Assembly: GCA_016185305.1 (NCBI GenBank)
Contig: JACPNV010000001.1
Span: 97,906 to 161,905 of the forward strand
Direction of reading: 5' to 3'
DNA: 64,000 bases
Origin: Actinomycetota bacterium
GTDB taxonomy: Bacteria; Actinomycetota; Acidimicrobiia; Acidimicrobiales; Acidimicrobilacustridaceae
Shown in pieces: positions 1 through 9,107 of the stretch. Both the position numbers and the translations under genes were made by a program. Under the pieces are notes generated by a model. The model did not search any database, was not told the origin of the DNA, and worked only from the letters and a program-made list of their open reading frames with translations. The number at the start of each line of letters is the position of its first letter. Within the stretch, counting starts at the first letter, position 1.

Positions 1-2
1 TC

Positions 3-593
3 AGCTACCGCAACGACGGGCCGCTCGACATGCGGATGGATGAGCGCCAGCCGCGCACGGCCGCCGACGTGGTGAACGGCTACGAGGAAGGCGAGCTGGC
101 CCGAGTGCTGCGCGAGTTGGGCGACGAGCGGTTCGCACCGCGCATCGCGAAGGCGATCGTCGCTGCGAGGCCCCTCGAGACCACGGGCCAACTCGCTGAT
201 GTCGTGCGCTCGGCCATCCCAGCCGGCGCGCGTCGCACCGGGGGCCATCCAGCCAAGCGCTCCTTTCAAGCCATCCGCATCGAGGTCAACGAGGAGTTGA
301 CAACCCTCGGCGACACGATCGATGGCGCCGTCGACCTGTTGCAGCCACGCGGCCGCATCGCCGTGCTCGCGTATCACTCCGGTGAGGATCGCATCGTGAA
401 GGACCGCCTTCGCAACGCCGAGACGGGCGGCTGTGTGTGCCCACCGGGCCTGCCGTGCGTCTGCGGTGCGACGCCGAAGGTGAAGCTGTTGCGCAAGGGC
501 GCGCGCAAGCCGACGGTGGCAGAGGTCTCGGCGAACCCGCGTGCGGAGAGCGCGAGGTTGCGAGCGGCCGAGCGGCTGGAGGATGCGGCGTGA
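3..593 (+). CDS. rsmH: 16S rRNA (cytosine1402-N4)-methyltransferase RsmH (MraW), C-terminal part, truncated by window edge
   Basis: Frame is open from base 3 (SYRNDGPLDMRMD...); FQAIRIEVNEEL and LAYHSGEDRIVKD motifs; first gene of a dcw cluster. Confidence 0.95.
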   Translation, partial: SYRNDGPLDMRMDERQPRTAADVVNGYEEGELARVLRELGDERFAPRIAKAIVAARPLETTGQLADVVRSAIPAGARRTGGHPAKRSFQAIRIEVNEELTTLGDTIDGAVDLLQPRGRIAVLAYHSGEDRIVKDRLRNAETGGCVCPPGLPCVCGATPKVKLLRKGARKPTVAEVSANPRAESARLRAAERLEDAA

Positions 594-1225
594 CCGCGGT
601 GCGCCCCGCCGCCGCGCCGGAACGAGCGCCCGCACCGCTCCGGCCCGATCTCACGATCGTGCGCCGGCGGCGGGCCCGCCGGTCCATGTTCACCAAGCTC
701 GGCACGGTCCTTCTGTTCGCCCTGTTCCTCGTGGTGTTCGGCGTCGTGGTCTTCCAGACCCTGCGCATGCAGAACCAAGCGAAGCTCGACGAGATCGACA
801 AGCGCATCGCGGCAGAGGAGGACTACGCCAAGTCGCTTCGCTTGAAGCTCGCCGATGCCGAGTCGCCGGACAAGATCGCCGAAGCGGCCCGAACCAGGCT
901 CGGGATGATCCAGCCCAACGACATCGCCTACCTGCAGCCCAAGCCTGACGACGAGGCAAAGGCTGCATGGGACCCGAACACGGACCCGTTGCCGTCTCCG
1001 TCAACGACCGCCCCGCCGCCGCCGCCGGCCACGCTGCCAGCACCGCCGGCCTCCGTCGTGCCCAAGACGTCGGCCGCGGCCGCGCCCACCACTGTTGCGA
1101 GAGCGCCGGTCCCGACCACCGCCCCCGCCAAGACGACGCCGACGACCAGGCCGACCACACCCACGACCAAGCCGGCGACGACACCGACGACCGCCGCGCA
1201 TCCGGCCACGGGAGCCAAGCGATGA
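590..1225 (+). CDS. ftsL: FtsL-like septum formation protein with Thr/Pro-rich C-terminal tail
   Basis: GTG start overlaps rsmH stop (GTGA); one TM segment followed by a coiled coil (AEEDYAKSLRLKLADAESPDKIAEAARTRLGMIQP); position between rsmH and ftsI. Confidence 0.85.
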   Translation: MTAVRPAAAPERAPAPLRPDLTIVRRRRARRSMFTKLGTVLLFALFLVVFGVVVFQTLRMQNQAKLDEIDKRIAAEEDYAKSLRLKLADAESPDKIAEAARTRLGMIQPNDIAYLQPKPDDEAKAAWDPNTDPLPSPSTTAPPPPPATLPAPPASVVPKTSAAAAPTTVARAPVPTTAPAKTTPTTRPTTPTTKPATTPTTAAHPATGAKR

Positions 1226-3732
1226 GCCCGATCGACGGCCGGACGAGGCGGGGAACGGCTACCGCTCCCCCCGACCGCGGTTCGCTGCGGCGCGTATCGG
1301 CGGCCGAGCGCCGACGGCGCCTCGAGGAGGAGACGCTTCGTGTTCGGCAGATGGCGGTCCGGAAGGCCGAACGCCGCCGCAGCCGCGAGTCGTCGCGAGA
1401 GCCGGCCGACGAGAGGTCCGCGCGTGTCGCTTCGACTGGTGCGGCCCGGTCTGCACCGCACCGCCGGCGAACGACCGCGAGTCGTTCCGCGGCGACCGCG
1501 CCGAAGGCCGCATCCCGTGCGGCCGCCTACGCCGGCGGGTCCCGCCGGGCCACGATCACGATCTCGAGCCGGCCCCCGGCTCGATCGGCGACGGCGAAGA
1601 CCGGCACCGCGCGCACGACGACGCCACGCCGGGCTTCGCGCCCGGTGGCCGCGGCGGTGCCGGCGAGCACGGCCTCGGTGCCAGCAACGGCCTTCGGGGC
1701 TCTCAAAGACATCGGCTTGGCTGTCGGCCGGTCGCTGCACGCGATCGTCGACATCTTCATCAGGCGCACCAGCCCGCCGAAGGGACCCCGCCTTCTCACG
1801 ACGCCACTCAAAACCTCCACCACCCATACCCGCCGCCGCCTCGTCGGTCTGGTCGTCATCTTCTGCCTGCTGTTCGCGACGGTGGTCGTGAAGCTCGCCA
1901 ACCTCCAGGTTCTCAACCCGAAGCAGTTCCAGGAGTTCGGGATGTCGCAACGAGTTCGGGAGGAGATCCTCGCCGCCGATCGTGGCACGATCTTCGACCG
2001 CAATGGCGTCGAGTTGGCGTTGTCGTTGCCGCAGAAGTCGGTCTTCGTCGACCCGAAGCTGATCGTCGACCCACCCGGTGAAGCGCAACAGCTCGGTTCG
2101 GTGCTGGGCATCGACCCGGCTGGCATCGAGGACAAGATGAGGAAGGACAACCGCTTCTCCTACGTCGCTCGCTTTCTCGACGAGAGCGTCGCTCGGCAGA
2201 TCGAGGCGCTGAGCCTGCCGGGCGTTGCGTTCGTGGAGGAGCCGAAGCGCTACTCGCCTTCGAGCGACATCGCGGGTGCGGTTGTCGGTGGCGTCGACCC
2301 CGAAGGCGTTGGCATCGCCGGACTCGAGAAGCTCTACACGACCCAACTGGCGGGCACGCCCGGCAAGCTCATGCTCGAGCAGTCGCCTTCCGGGCGCACG
2401 ATCCCGGTCGGCGACTACCAGTTCGTACCAGCGACCAAGGGTGACGATCTCGTGCTCACCCTCGATCGGTCGATGCAGTTCGAGGTGCAGCGGATGCTCA
2501 CCGACCAGGTCTCCTCGGTCGGAGCCAAAGGTGGCGTGGCCATCGTGACCAAGCCCGACACCGGTGAGGTCCTCGCGTCGGTCAGCGTCACCAAGAACGA
2601 GAACAACGAGGTGAAACCGGACGGCAACTTCGCCGCACTCACCACGGTGTACGAGCCCGGCTCGGTCATGAAGCTCGCGACCGTCTCGGGCGCGATCGAG
2701 GACAAGAAGGTTGATCCCGACACGGTGATCAACTTGCCGACCGAGCTCAAGATCGCCGATGCCACGTTCACCGATGCCGAGGAGCGGGGCGCCGTGGCGT
2801 GGCCGGTGAAGACCATCATCGAGCAATCGTCCAACATCGGCACGATTCTCATCGGCCAGCGCCTCGGCAGGGAACGCATCGTCGAGTACATGAAGCGGTT
2901 CGGCTTCGACGAGAAGACGGGAATCAACTTTCCCGGTGAGCAGAGCGGAGTTGTGCCTCCCCTCGACAAGTGGTGGGCCACGACCGCGGCCACGGTGCCG
3001 ATCGGCCAGGGTGTGTCGGTCACGCCGATGCAGATGCTCGCTGCGTACAACGTCATCGCCAACGGAGGTGTCTACATCTCCCCCAAGCTCGTGCAGGCGA
3101 GCGTCGACGCCAACGGCGTGAGGCGCCCGACACCCGACCCGCCGCCGCGGACTGTTGTCTCACTCGACACCGCCAACAAGCTCAACGTCATCTTGCGAAG
3201 CGTGGTGGCGCAGGGCACCGGCACCAAGGCCGCGGTACCGGGCTACACCGTCGGCGGCAAGACGGGAACGTCTCGCAAGCCCCAGCCTGGTGGCGGCTAC
3301 GAGGGACCCGACGGCGTCGTTCAGTACCAGGCGACGTTCGTCGGCTTCGCACCCGCCGAGGCACCCAAGGTGTCCGTGCTGGTCATGATCGACGAGCCCG
3401 CGGGTGGGCAGATCTTCGGCGGTCTCGTTGCTGCGCCGGTCTTCTCCAAGATCACCGAGTTCGCCCTCAAGCGCCTGGGGGTGCCCCCGCCGGTCACCGA
3501 CGCCCCGGCTGGCGGCGTTCCCGCGGACAGCGAAGCGCAGGCCAAGAAGGCGATGACGGGCGCCTCGAACCCGTCGCTGCCGGAGGACACGCTTGCGGTA
3601 GAGACCCTGCCCGATGGCCGGGTGCGAGGGGTGCCCGCCGGCTTGCCGCCGGGTGGCTTCATCCCGATGCCGTTGCTGCCGCCTGTTCCCGCGCCCGCAA
3701 CCACCTCCTCCGCGGTCGCGAGAAAGACCTAA
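1222..3732 (+). CDS. ftsI: Penicillin-binding protein 3 / peptidoglycan D,D-transpeptidase FtsI with long Arg-rich N-terminal extension
   Basis: ATGA overlap with ftsL; EPGSVMK (SxxK), SSN and KTGTS motifs. Confidence 0.95.
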   Translation: MSPIDGRTRRGTATAPPDRGSLRRVSAAERRRRLEEETLRVRQMAVRKAERRRSRESSREPADERSARVASTGAARSAPHRRRTTASRSAATAPKAASRAAAYAGGSRRATITISSRPPARSATAKTGTARTTTPRRASRPVAAAVPASTASVPATAFGALKDIGLAVGRSLHAIVDIFIRRTSPPKGPRLLTTPLKTSTTHTRRRLVGLVVIFCLLFATVVVKLANLQVLNPKQFQEFGMSQRVREEILAADRGTIFDRNGVELALSLPQKSVFVDPKLIVDPPGEAQQLGSVLGIDPAGIEDKMRKDNRFSYVARFLDESVARQIEALSLPGVAFVEEPKRYSPSSDIAGAVVGGVDPEGVGIAGLEKLYTTQLAGTPGKLMLEQSPSGRTIPVGDYQFVPATKGDDLVLTLDRSMQFEVQRMLTDQVSSVGAKGGVAIVTKPDTGEVLASVSVTKNENNEVKPDGNFAALTTVYEPGSVMKLATVSGAIEDKKVDPDTVINLPTELKIADATFTDAEERGAVAWPVKTIIEQSSNIGTILIGQRLGRERIVEYMKRFGFDEKTGINFPGEQSGVVPPLDKWWATTAATVPIGQGVSVTPMQMLAAYNVIANGGVYISPKLVQASVDANGVRRPTPDPPPRTVVSLDTANKLNVILRSVVAQGTGTKAAVPGYTVGGKTGTSRKPQPGGGYEGPDGVVQYQATFVGFAPAEAPKVSVLVMIDEPAGGQIFGGLVAAPVFSKITEFALKRLGVPPPVTDAPAGGVPADSEAQAKKAMTGASNPSLPEDTLAVETLPDGRVRGVPAGLPPGGFIPMPLLPPVPAPATTSSAVARKT

Positions 3733-3737
3733 CGCCC

Positions 3738-5198
3738 ATGCGGCTCTCCGAGCTGATCGCCGAGCTCGACCGTGTGCCGGCCGGGGCGGCGGTCGGTGAA
3801 GCGCCGCACGTCCGTCACGCCACCGGCGATCTCACGGTCGAGGTTCGCTCGGTCGCGTTCGATTCGCGCGCCGTCGAGCCCGGCGCGTTGTTCTGCTGCG
3901 TCCGTGGTGCGGCCGCGGACGGGCACGATTTCGCGTCGAGCGCGGTCGGCGCTGGCGCCGTGGCGCTCCTCGTCGAGCGCGAGCTCGATGTCGACGTGCC
4001 GCAGTTGACGGTCGCTAGTGCGCGGCTTGCGATGGGGCACGCCGCGGCAGCGGTGTACGGCTGGCCGGCCAACGAAGTCCGCGTTGTCGGCGTGACCGGC
4101 ACGAACGGGAAGACGACCGTCACGCAGCTCCTGCACACGATCTTCGCGACCGTGGGCCTCAGGTCTGCTCTGCTCGGGACGCTCACCGGTGTGCGCACGA
4201 CGCCCGAATCACCCGACCTCCAACGATGGCTGGCCGCGCGGCGAGGCGAAGGTGTCACCCACGTCGCGATGGAGGTGTCGTCGCACGCGTTGGCCTTGCA
4301 CCGAGTGGCGGGCACCCGGTTTGCCGTCGCGGTGTTCACCAACCTCAGCCGCGACCATCTCGATTTCCACGGCACGATGGACGAGTACTTCCGCGCCAAG
4401 CGAACGCTGTTCGAGCCCAGCTATGCCGATCGAGCCGTGGTCAACCTCGACAGCCCGTACGGCCGCATCCTGCGCGACGCGGCGGCGGTCCCGACGGTTG
4501 GCTACTCGCTCGACGATGCCACCGGGCTCGAGGTGCATGTGGACTCGAGCCGGTTCGAGTGGCGTGGCGCACCTGTCGAGCTCCAGCTCGGCGGCCGGTT
4601 CAACGTCTCCAACGCGCTGGCGGCCGCAGAGGTCGCGCTCGTGCTGGGCCTCGAGCCACCGGACATCGCCGCCGGCTTGTCGCAGCCGCTCACGGTGCCC
4701 GGTCGCTTCGAGCTCGTCGACGAGGGTCAGCCCTTCACCGTCGCGGTCGATTACGCCCACACCTCCGACGGGCTCGAACAGCTCTTGCGCGCCGCCGGGG
4801 AGGTCGTCGTCCCAGGTGGGCGCGTACATGTGGTGTTCGGGTGCGGCGGCGACCGGGACGCGTCGAAGCGCGGGCCGATGGGTGAGGTGGCGGCACGCCT
4901 CGCCGATCGAGTAGTCCTGACGGCCGACAACTCCCGAGGGGAGTCGACAGGAGCCATCATCGCTGCAGTGAAACAAGGTTTCGATCGCGTGCCCGACCGC
5001 CGGGCCGCCGAGCTCCTCCTCGAACAAGACCGTCGCCGCGCCATCGCCCTCGCTCTCGAAGGCGCTGCCGCGGGCGACATCGTCCTGCTCGCCGGCAAGG
5101 GCCACGAGACGACCCAGACCATCGGCGATGCGGTCGTGCCGTTCGACGATCGTGACGTCGCCCGCTCGCTTCTGCGCCGCGGGGCGGCGGCACCATGA
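3738..5198 (+). CDS. murE: UDP-N-acetylmuramyl-tripeptide synthetase MurE
   Basis: GVTGTNGKTT P-loop, SSHALALHRV, DYAHTSDGLE, GKGHE motifs. Confidence 0.95.
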   Translation: MRLSELIAELDRVPAGAAVGEAPHVRHATGDLTVEVRSVAFDSRAVEPGALFCCVRGAAADGHDFASSAVGAGAVALLVERELDVDVPQLTVASARLAMGHAAAAVYGWPANEVRVVGVTGTNGKTTVTQLLHTIFATVGLRSALLGTLTGVRTTPESPDLQRWLAARRGEGVTHVAMEVSSHALALHRVAGTRFAVAVFTNLSRDHLDFHGTMDEYFRAKRTLFEPSYADRAVVNLDSPYGRILRDAAAVPTVGYSLDDATGLEVHVDSSRFEWRGAPVELQLGGRFNVSNALAAAEVALVLGLEPPDIAAGLSQPLTVPGRFELVDEGQPFTVAVDYAHTSDGLEQLLRAAGEVVVPGGRVHVVFGCGGDRDASKRGPMGEVAARLADRVVLTADNSRGESTGAIIAAVKQGFDRVPDRRAAELLLEQDRRRAIALALEGAAAGDIVLLAGKGHETTQTIGDAVVPFDDRDVARSLLRRGAAAP

Positions 5199-6259
5199 TC
5201 CGCCTCTTGCTCGCGCTCGCGCTCTCGCTCGGCGTGTCGCTCGTCGGAACCCGGTTCCTGATCCAAGTGTTGACGGCGCGCCGGATAGGGCAGCCGATCC
5301 AGGAAGACCTGAACCAGGTGCAGCAGGAGAAGGCGGGCACGCCGACCATGGGCGGTCTCGCCATCGTGGCGTCCGCCGCCTTCGCCTACGTCGTGTCCGA
5401 TCTGCTGCTGAAGTTCACGGCGCGACCGGGCGTGTTCACCTACACCGGCATGTTCACGATGGCGGCCATCATCGGCGCGGGCATCGTGGGCTTCCTCGAC
5501 GACTACATCAAGGTCCGCCGGGAGCGGAACCTGGGCCTGAGCAAGCGAGCCAAGACCATCGGTCTGCTGCTGGTCGCCGTTGCGTTCTCGGTCGCAGTGG
5601 TCACGAAGACCGCTCAGAACACGACGCTCTCGTTCACTCGCTGGAACGTTCCCGGCTACGAGTTGGGCAAGGTCGGTTGGGTCATCTTTGCCGGCGTGTT
5701 GATCTACGCGTCCACGAACGCGGTCAACCTCACCGACGGTATGGACGGCCTTGCCGGCGGCGCCGCCACGTTGTGCTTCATGGCCTTCGTGTTCATCGGC
5801 TTCTGGTCCTTCCGCAACGAGTCGCTCTACGACACACCCCACGCCCTCGACCTCGCCGTCATCGCGGCATGCATGCTGGGCGCCTGCATCGGCTTCCTGT
5901 GGTGGAACGCTGCGCCGGCGCGAATCTTCATGGGTGATACCGGCGCGCTCGCGATCGGCGCGGCACTTGCCGGCCTCGCCCTGACGCTCAACACCGACCT
6001 GCTCCTCATCATCATCGGCGGCCTGTTCGTCATGGAGACGTTGTCGGTCATCATCCAAGTCGCGAGCTTCCGCTTGTTCAACGGTCGGCGACCCTTCCGC
6101 ATGGCACCGATCCACCACCATTTTGAGCTCAAGGGTTGGCCCGAGACCACCGTGATCATCCGCTTCTGGATCCTCGCCGGTCTCTCGGTCGCACTCGCGC
6201 TCGGCATCTTCTACTACGACTTCATCGGCACTGGCGCCCTCGACAAGCCATTGCCGTAA
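5195..6259 (+). CDS. mraY: Phospho-N-acetylmuramoyl-pentapeptide transferase MraY
   Basis: GTPTMGG, NAVNLTDGMDGLA, APIHHHFE motifs; ATGA overlap with murE. Confidence 0.97.
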   Translation: MIRLLLALALSLGVSLVGTRFLIQVLTARRIGQPIQEDLNQVQQEKAGTPTMGGLAIVASAAFAYVVSDLLLKFTARPGVFTYTGMFTMAAIIGAGIVGFLDDYIKVRRERNLGLSKRAKTIGLLLVAVAFSVAVVTKTAQNTTLSFTRWNVPGYELGKVGWVIFAGVLIYASTNAVNLTDGMDGLAGGAATLCFMAFVFIGFWSFRNESLYDTPHALDLAVIAACMLGACIGFLWWNAAPARIFMGDTGALAIGAALAGLALTLNTDLLLIIIGGLFVMETLSVIIQVASFRLFNGRRPFRMAPIHHHFELKGWPETTVIIRFWILAGLSVALALGIFYYDFIGTGALDKPLP

Positions 6260-6261
6260 TA

Positions 6262-6301
6262 CTCGGCGGCGATGATCCGCCGCCTGCCGTTGCACGGAGC
6301 C
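6262..6301 (+). repeat. 40-bp direct repeat, copy 1 (ctcggcggcgatgatccgccgcctgccgttgcacggagcc)
   Basis: Same 40-mer recurs at 6361-6400; lies in the mraY-murD gap. Confidence 0.95.
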
Positions 6302-6360
6302 GCTGCCGCGTTTCGGCTTGCTTCGCCTGGCGGCTCCGCAAGTTCCACAGTCCCTATCCG

Positions 6361-6400
6361 CTCGGCGGCGATGATCCGCCGCCTGCCGTTGCACGGAGCC
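6361..6400 (+). repeat. 40-bp direct repeat, copy 2
   Basis: Same 40-mer as 6262-6301. Confidence 0.95.
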
Positions 6401-6417
6401 CTGGCGGCTCCGTGCAA
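6389..6417. promoter_or_regulatory. Perfect 12-bp stem-loop upstream of murD (ttgcacggagcc-ctggc-ggctccgtgcaa)
   Basis: Exact 12/12 inverted repeat with 5-nt loop, 13 nt before the murD ATG. Confidence 0.8.
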
Positions 6418-6429
6418 AGTCCTACTGCT

Positions 6430-7785
6430 ATGAGTGATTCGCAAACCACCGCCTTGCCCCTTGGCCGATGTCTGGTGCTCGGTATGGGCATCACTGGTGA
6501 CGCCGTAGCGGCGGCGTTGGTCAGAAGGGGGTTCGCCGTCGTGGTCGTGGACGACCATCCCTCACCGGCGCAGCGCGCCCGAGCAGAATCTCTCGGTGTG
6601 GAGCTCGTGGAAGCGCCGACCGTCGACCGGTTGCGACACTTGGTAGAAGCGTCGACCGCGCTGTTCCCGAGCCCCGGCATCCCCGAGCACCATGCGCTCT
6701 TCGCGGCGTCGTCGAGCGCAGGCGTGCCGATCCTCAGCGAGTTCGATCTGGCTCGCGCATGGGATGACCGGCCGGTGCTGGCCGTCACCGGCACCAACGG
6801 AAAGACGACGGTGACGACGATGGTCACCGACATGGTCAACGCCGGCGGGCGTCGCGGGGTCATGGCGGGCAACACCGAACTTCCGCTCGTCAGCGCGATC
6901 GACGACCCGACTGCCGACGTGTTCGTCGTCGAAGCATCGTCGTTCCGGCTCGGGCACACCCAGCGCTTCGAGCCAGGGGTTGCAACCTGGCTGAACTTCG
7001 CCGACGACCATCTCGACGTCCACGCTTCGCTCCAGACCTACGAGCGCGCCAAGGCGCGCATCTGGGACCACTTGCCCGAGTTCGGGCTGGCGATCGCCAA
7101 CGCCGACGATCCTGTCGTCATGCGCAACGTCGTGCCCGCCAACCGGACGACATCGTTCAGCGTGCGGAAGCCCGTGGGTTACCACGTCGCCGCTGGCCTG
7201 CTCGTCACCGACGAAGGCGTCGCGCTCGTCCCCGTCGACGACCTTCCACGAAAACTCCCACATGACGTTGCGAATGCTCTCGCGGGGGCGGCGACCGCGA
7301 TCGCGGGTGGAGTTCCGGTCGATGTCGTTCGATCCGTCCTCAGAAGGTTCAATCAGCTGCCGCATCGTGTGCAGCTCGTAGCCGAGAGCGGTGGGGTTCG
7401 CTGGTACGACGACTCGAAGGCGACTGCTCCGCACGCGACCGAATCCGCGCTGCGAGGTTTCGACTCGGTCGTGCTGATCGCGGGTGGCCGGAACAAGGGC
7501 CTCGATCTTTCGCCGATGGGCCGAGAGCTCGATCGCATCCGAGCGGTCATAGCGATCGGCGACGCCGCGGGCGAGGTGCACGACGTGTTTGCGCCTCGCC
7601 GCCCCGTCGTGGTGGCCGCATCGATGCCTGAAGCGGTGGAGGCCGCCGAACAGCTGGCCCGGCCGGGCGATGCGGTTCTGCTGTCACCGGGCTGCGCGTC
7701 CTTCGACTGGTACGACAGCTACGCACAGCGGGGCGACGCGTTCGCGGCGGCGGTTCGTGACTTGCTGGAGGTGGGGCGACCATGA
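6430..7785 (+). CDS. murD: UDP-N-acetylmuramoylalanine--D-glutamate ligase MurD
   Basis: AVTGTNGKTT, EASSFRL, WYDDSKATAPHAT motifs. Confidence 0.95.
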   Translation: MSDSQTTALPLGRCLVLGMGITGDAVAAALVRRGFAVVVVDDHPSPAQRARAESLGVELVEAPTVDRLRHLVEASTALFPSPGIPEHHALFAASSSAGVPILSEFDLARAWDDRPVLAVTGTNGKTTVTTMVTDMVNAGGRRGVMAGNTELPLVSAIDDPTADVFVVEASSFRLGHTQRFEPGVATWLNFADDHLDVHASLQTYERAKARIWDHLPEFGLAIANADDPVVMRNVVPANRTTSFSVRKPVGYHVAAGLLVTDEGVALVPVDDLPRKLPHDVANALAGAATAIAGGVPVDVVRSVLRRFNQLPHRVQLVAESGGVRWYDDSKATAPHATESALRGFDSVVLIAGGRNKGLDLSPMGRELDRIRAVIAIGDAAGEVHDVFAPRRPVVVAASMPEAVEAAEQLARPGDAVLLSPGCASFDWYDSYAQRGDAFAAAVRDLLEVGRP

Positions 7786-9089
7786 GGGCCGTCTCCAAAC
7801 AAGGCCGAGGCAAAGAGAAAGGGAAGGGGAAGGTGCTCGTGTCCAGTCACCCGCGTCTGAACGTTCTCCAACTCGACCGCGTCGACGCGGCGGCCGCCGA
7901 CACGCTGTCCTCGCGCCGCCCGAACGGACGGCGCACGGGGACGTACCTCGCGCTCGCGGCGCTGCTCCTCCTCCTCAACCTCACGGGACTGGTCATGGTG
8001 CTGTCCGCGTCTGGGGTGTCCTCACTCGACGACACCGGCTCGCCATGGTCGCAGTTCACCAGACAGGCGCTCTGGCTCGGCCTGGGGACGATCGCGCTGT
8101 TGGTCGTCGTGCGCATCGACTACCGCCGTTGGCGGAAGGTCACAGGGCCGTTGCTGCTGCTCAGCATGGGGCTGCTCGCGCTCGTCCTCGTGCCAGGTCT
8201 CGGCGTGGAGGTGAACGGTGCCTCTCGCTGGCTGGGTTTCGGCATGTTCCGCGTGCAGCCTTCCGAGCTCGCCAAGCTCGCGGTTCTGCTGTTCGTTGCT
8301 GATCTGCTGACGCGCCGCGCCCACCGGATCGACGAGACGCAGTTGAGCCTTCGACCGGTGATGGTCGTCTTCGTCATCCTCGCCGGGCTGATCATGGCGC
8401 AACCGAACCTCGGCACGACGATGTTGATCTTCGCCATCATCTTCGCCCTGCTGTTCGTGGCTGGCGTTCCGGGATGGCGTCTCGGTCTCGTGCTCGGCGG
8501 AACTGCTGCGATCGGCGCGCTCTTCCTCTGGCTGACCCCGTTCCGCCGTCGCCGCCTCTTTGCGTTCACCGACCCTTGGGCCGATCCGCTCAACACCGGG
8601 TACCAACCACTCCAATCCCAGGTCGGTTTGGCGAACGGCGGCGTCTACGGAACCGGGCTGGGCGCCGGGCGGGCCAAGTACGGCTTCCTCCCCGAGGCGC
8701 ACACCGACTTCATCTTCACCGTCATCGGCGAAGAGCTCGGTCTCGTCGGTGCTTGTGTCGTGGTCGCGGTGTTCATCGCCTTCGGTGTCGTAGGCGCCCG
8801 CGTCGCGATGAAGGCGCCCGACCGGTTCGGCATGCTCGTTGCGACGGGCATCACGTCGTGGTTCCTCTTCCAGGCGTTCGTGAACATCGGGGCCGCGGTG
8901 GGCGTGCTGCCCATCACCGGCGTCCCGCTGCCGTTCGTCTCCTTCGGCGGGTCGTCGCTTGTGGTCAGCATGATCGCGATGGGGATCTTGTTGAACGTGG
9001 CCCGGCACACGGACGCGGCAGCCGCAGGTGACGGGGACGAGCCGGCACCGCGCCGTCATCGCCGGGCGAAGCTGCGTTCCGCCGGTTAG
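7782..9089 (+). CDS. ftsW: Lipid II polymerase FtsW (SEDS family)
   Basis: VNGASRWLGFG, VQPSELAKL, HTDFIFTVIGEELG, LPFVSFGGSS motifs; ATGA overlap with murD. Confidence 0.95.
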   Translation: MRAVSKQGRGKEKGKGKVLVSSHPRLNVLQLDRVDAAAADTLSSRRPNGRRTGTYLALAALLLLLNLTGLVMVLSASGVSSLDDTGSPWSQFTRQALWLGLGTIALLVVVRIDYRRWRKVTGPLLLLSMGLLALVLVPGLGVEVNGASRWLGFGMFRVQPSELAKLAVLLFVADLLTRRAHRIDETQLSLRPVMVVFVILAGLIMAQPNLGTTMLIFAIIFALLFVAGVPGWRLGLVLGGTAAIGALFLWLTPFRRRRLFAFTDPWADPLNTGYQPLQSQVGLANGGVYGTGLGAGRAKYGFLPEAHTDFIFTVIGEELGLVGACVVVAVFIAFGVVGARVAMKAPDRFGMLVATGITSWFLFQAFVNIGAAVGVLPITGVPLPFVSFGGSSLVVSMIAMGILLNVARHTDAAAAGDGDEPAPRRHRRAKLRSAG

Positions 9090-9107
9090 TGCCAGACTCG
9101 GCAGCAG

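Noticed and set aside
928-2826. Long antisense ORF 928-2826 and similar reverse ORFs across the dcw cluster
   Set aside because: High GC sequence gives long open antisense frames; no recognisable domains and full overlap with well-supported genes.
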